Notes under the pieces: model-generated
What the model was told of the DNA's origin: nothing
What the model saw: the letters and a program-made list of their open reading frames with translations, nothing else
Database searches by the model: none
In this document: piece after piece, positions 15,793 through 16,975 of the stretch
How the letters are laid out: each line of letters begins with the position of its first letter
Numbering within the stretch: the stretch's first letter is position 1
Source: Deltaproteobacteria bacterium
GTDB taxonomy: Bacteria; Desulfobacterota; Desulfobacteria; Desulfobacterales; Desulfosalsimonadaceae
Direction: 5' to 3'
NCBI GenBank assembly: GCA_024280875.1
Contig: JAJRPH010000397.1
Location: 1-16,975 of the forward strand
Length of the DNA stretch: 16,975 nt
Translations under genes and position numbers: made by a program

Positions 15793-16975
15793 TTAATCCA
15801 AATGATGGAAATATTTCCAGAAGGGAATAGCTTTGATTCCCTCGATGGTTGCTTCCTGGTTGTATGTAATGATGGTTTTTGAAATGGTTTTATGATAGTT
15901 GTCCATCTTTTTTAATGCGCCGGCTTCTCTTTTTTTGTTTTGATCGGTAAGTTCATAACAGGCCTGGACCGCTTCCAGTGTGTTATCTTTATTTTTGATG
16001 ATAAAATCACACTCAAAGCCTTTATTGTAGAAATACAATTCTCTTCCGGCTTTGGAAAATTCGCTGAATACCAAATTTTCCATTAGCGTGCCGCTGTTTG
16101 ATGAAAACTGGAAGGAGAGATTGAGAAACCCGTTATCAATCAAGTACGGCTTTTTTTTATTGCTCTGCTGTTCTTTCAAAGACCAGGAAAATCGTTTTAA
16201 TTCAGATAGCAGGTATGCCTGTTGTAAATATTGAACAAACTCTTTTGCGCTTTTATCATGAATACCGGTGGCTTTTGCCAGCGAACTGTAAGAAAAGGGT
16301 GAGGCAATATTTGAAATCAGATAAAAGCTTAACTCTTTGAAACTTTTTATATCCCGGATATGATTATTTGAAACACAGTCTTTTAAGAGGATGGTATCAT
16401 AATAAGATGAAAGGATATCCCGCTTGAGTTCCTCATCACTATCAATAATTTCCACAAAAGAGCCGTATTTTAGCATAGAGTCGACAATGGCCAGAGCCTC
16501 GGCCTTGTTTTGAACAAGTTGCATATAAGATGTTATGCCATTGATTTTTAACAGCTCTGAAAAGCTTAAAGGGTTTACCCTGTTGGAAAGATACCGGCCT
16601 GTCAGCAGGGTGGCGAATTCCCCATTCAGGAGAGAAGAATTTGAACCGGTGATAAATATTTTTTTAAACACTTCGTTGTCATAGACTGTTTTAACGTATT
16701 TTTCCCAGCGTGTTATTGCCTGGACTTCATCTAGAAAAAGATATCTGACTTTTTTCCCGGTTAATTTTTCAGCTGTTTCCACTATCTCATAAAGTTTTTC
16801 AGGCATTTTGTTAAATTTTATGAAAAAGGGGTCTTCAAGATTTATGTTCAGGATTTCCACAGGATCGACGGATTTCATCAAATCATTGATAAGCAGCTTG
16901 AATAATGTTGACTTTCCACTTCTCCGGATTCCCTGTAATACCTGGATGTGTTTAACTGGTAAATTCTTAAACAGG
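15793..16975 (-). CDS. AAA-family ATPase with DUF4143 C-terminus, 5' end missing
   Basis: The frame is open to the window edge: upstream codons (16974-16882) encode VLQGIRRSGKSTLFKLL, the Walker A loop, so the TTG at 16881 is not the start. Walker B is YLFLDEVQAI, followed by sensor ITGSNSSLL and LTGRYLSNRVNPLSFSELL, the signature of the AAA_14/DUF4143 group. The C-terminal part contains GFECDFIIKNKDNTLEAVQACYEL, a PD-(D/E)XK-like fold in which the final catalytic lysine is Gln, as is common in this family. About 393 residues are visible, nearly full length (usually about 400). These proteins are widespread, patchily distributed and of unknown role. The DNA is AT-rich (row 16381-16440 has 22 G/C of 60). 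It ends 121 bases before the peptidase start, a gap without a clear terminator or promoter. Confidence 0.9.
   Translation of the reverse strand, partial: LFKNLPVKHIQVLQGIRRSGKSTLFKLLINDLMKSVDPVEILNINLEDPFFIKFNKMPEKLYEIVETAEKLTGKKVRYLFLDEVQAITRWEKYVKTVYDNEVFKKIFITGSNSSLLNGEFATLLTGRYLSNRVNPLSFSELLKINGITSYMQLVQNKAEALAIVDSMLKYGSFVEIIDSDEELKRDILSSYYDTILLKDCVSNNHIRDIKSFKELSFYLISNIASPFSYSSLAKATGIHDKSAKEFVQYLQQAYLLSELKRFSWSLKEQQSNKKKPYLIDNGFLNLSFQFSSNSGTLMENLVFSEFSKAGRELYFYNKGFECDFIIKNKDNTLEAVQACYELTDQNKKREAGALKKMDNYHKTISKTIITYNQEATIEGIKAIPFWKYFHHLD

Overview
The window looks like a chromosomal segment from a Gram-negative, probably anaerobic bacterium. The best guess is the Desulfobacterota (former Deltaproteobacteria, Desulfobacterales-like). 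This is inferred from the fused ribBA, the ribD-ribE-ribBA-ribH-nusB order, the TrpB2-type tryptophan synthase, a small CPRLG-type four-cysteine protein, a NarL-type two-component system with a giant kinase, and a secreted C25 peptidase with a Gly-rich/Cys tail. No rRNA, tRNA, CRISPR array or insertion sequence was seen, and the taxon was not confirmed by any search.

Left half, plus strand (1-6368): a compact riboflavin operon enters the window already inside ribD. It continues through ribE (riboflavin synthase), ribBA (both first-step enzymes fused) and ribH (lumazine synthase), so every dedicated ring-forming step from GTP and ribulose-5-phosphate is present except the phosphatase. nusB follows 5 bases after ribH, then trpB2 and a small Cys-rich protein at short spacings. 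After a palindromic repeat comes a separately expressed glyoxalase-II-like metallo-hydrolase. A strong bidirectional terminator closes this side.

Centre (6369-7183): a convergent junction followed by a lone, AT-rich minus-strand gene. It encodes a nucleoside-deoxyribosyltransferase/TIR-like fold protein with an unusual N-terminus. A short degenerate heptad repeat lies in its upstream intergenic region.

Right half, minus strand (7184-16975): reading leftward, there is a partial AAA/DUF4143 ATPase, a secreted gingipain-family (C25) cysteine peptidase, a 1750-residue cytoplasmic hybrid kinase and a NarL/FixJ response regulator. The hybrid kinase runs Ser/Thr kinase-like, AAA ATPase, helical repeats, GAF, HisKA_3 histidine kinase. 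The last two genes are 15 bases apart and form a clear two-component pair. The peptidase ends only 91 bases before the kinase and could belong to the same transcription unit.

The most interesting points are: the kinase-like N-terminus of the hybrid has lost the catalytic HRD aspartate and looks like a pseudokinase; the peptidase and signalling genes may be linked; the peptidase has a GGGGGCF tail with no membrane anchor; the TIR/NDT-like protein is an orphan; and RibBA has Gln where E. coli RibB has its metal-binding His.
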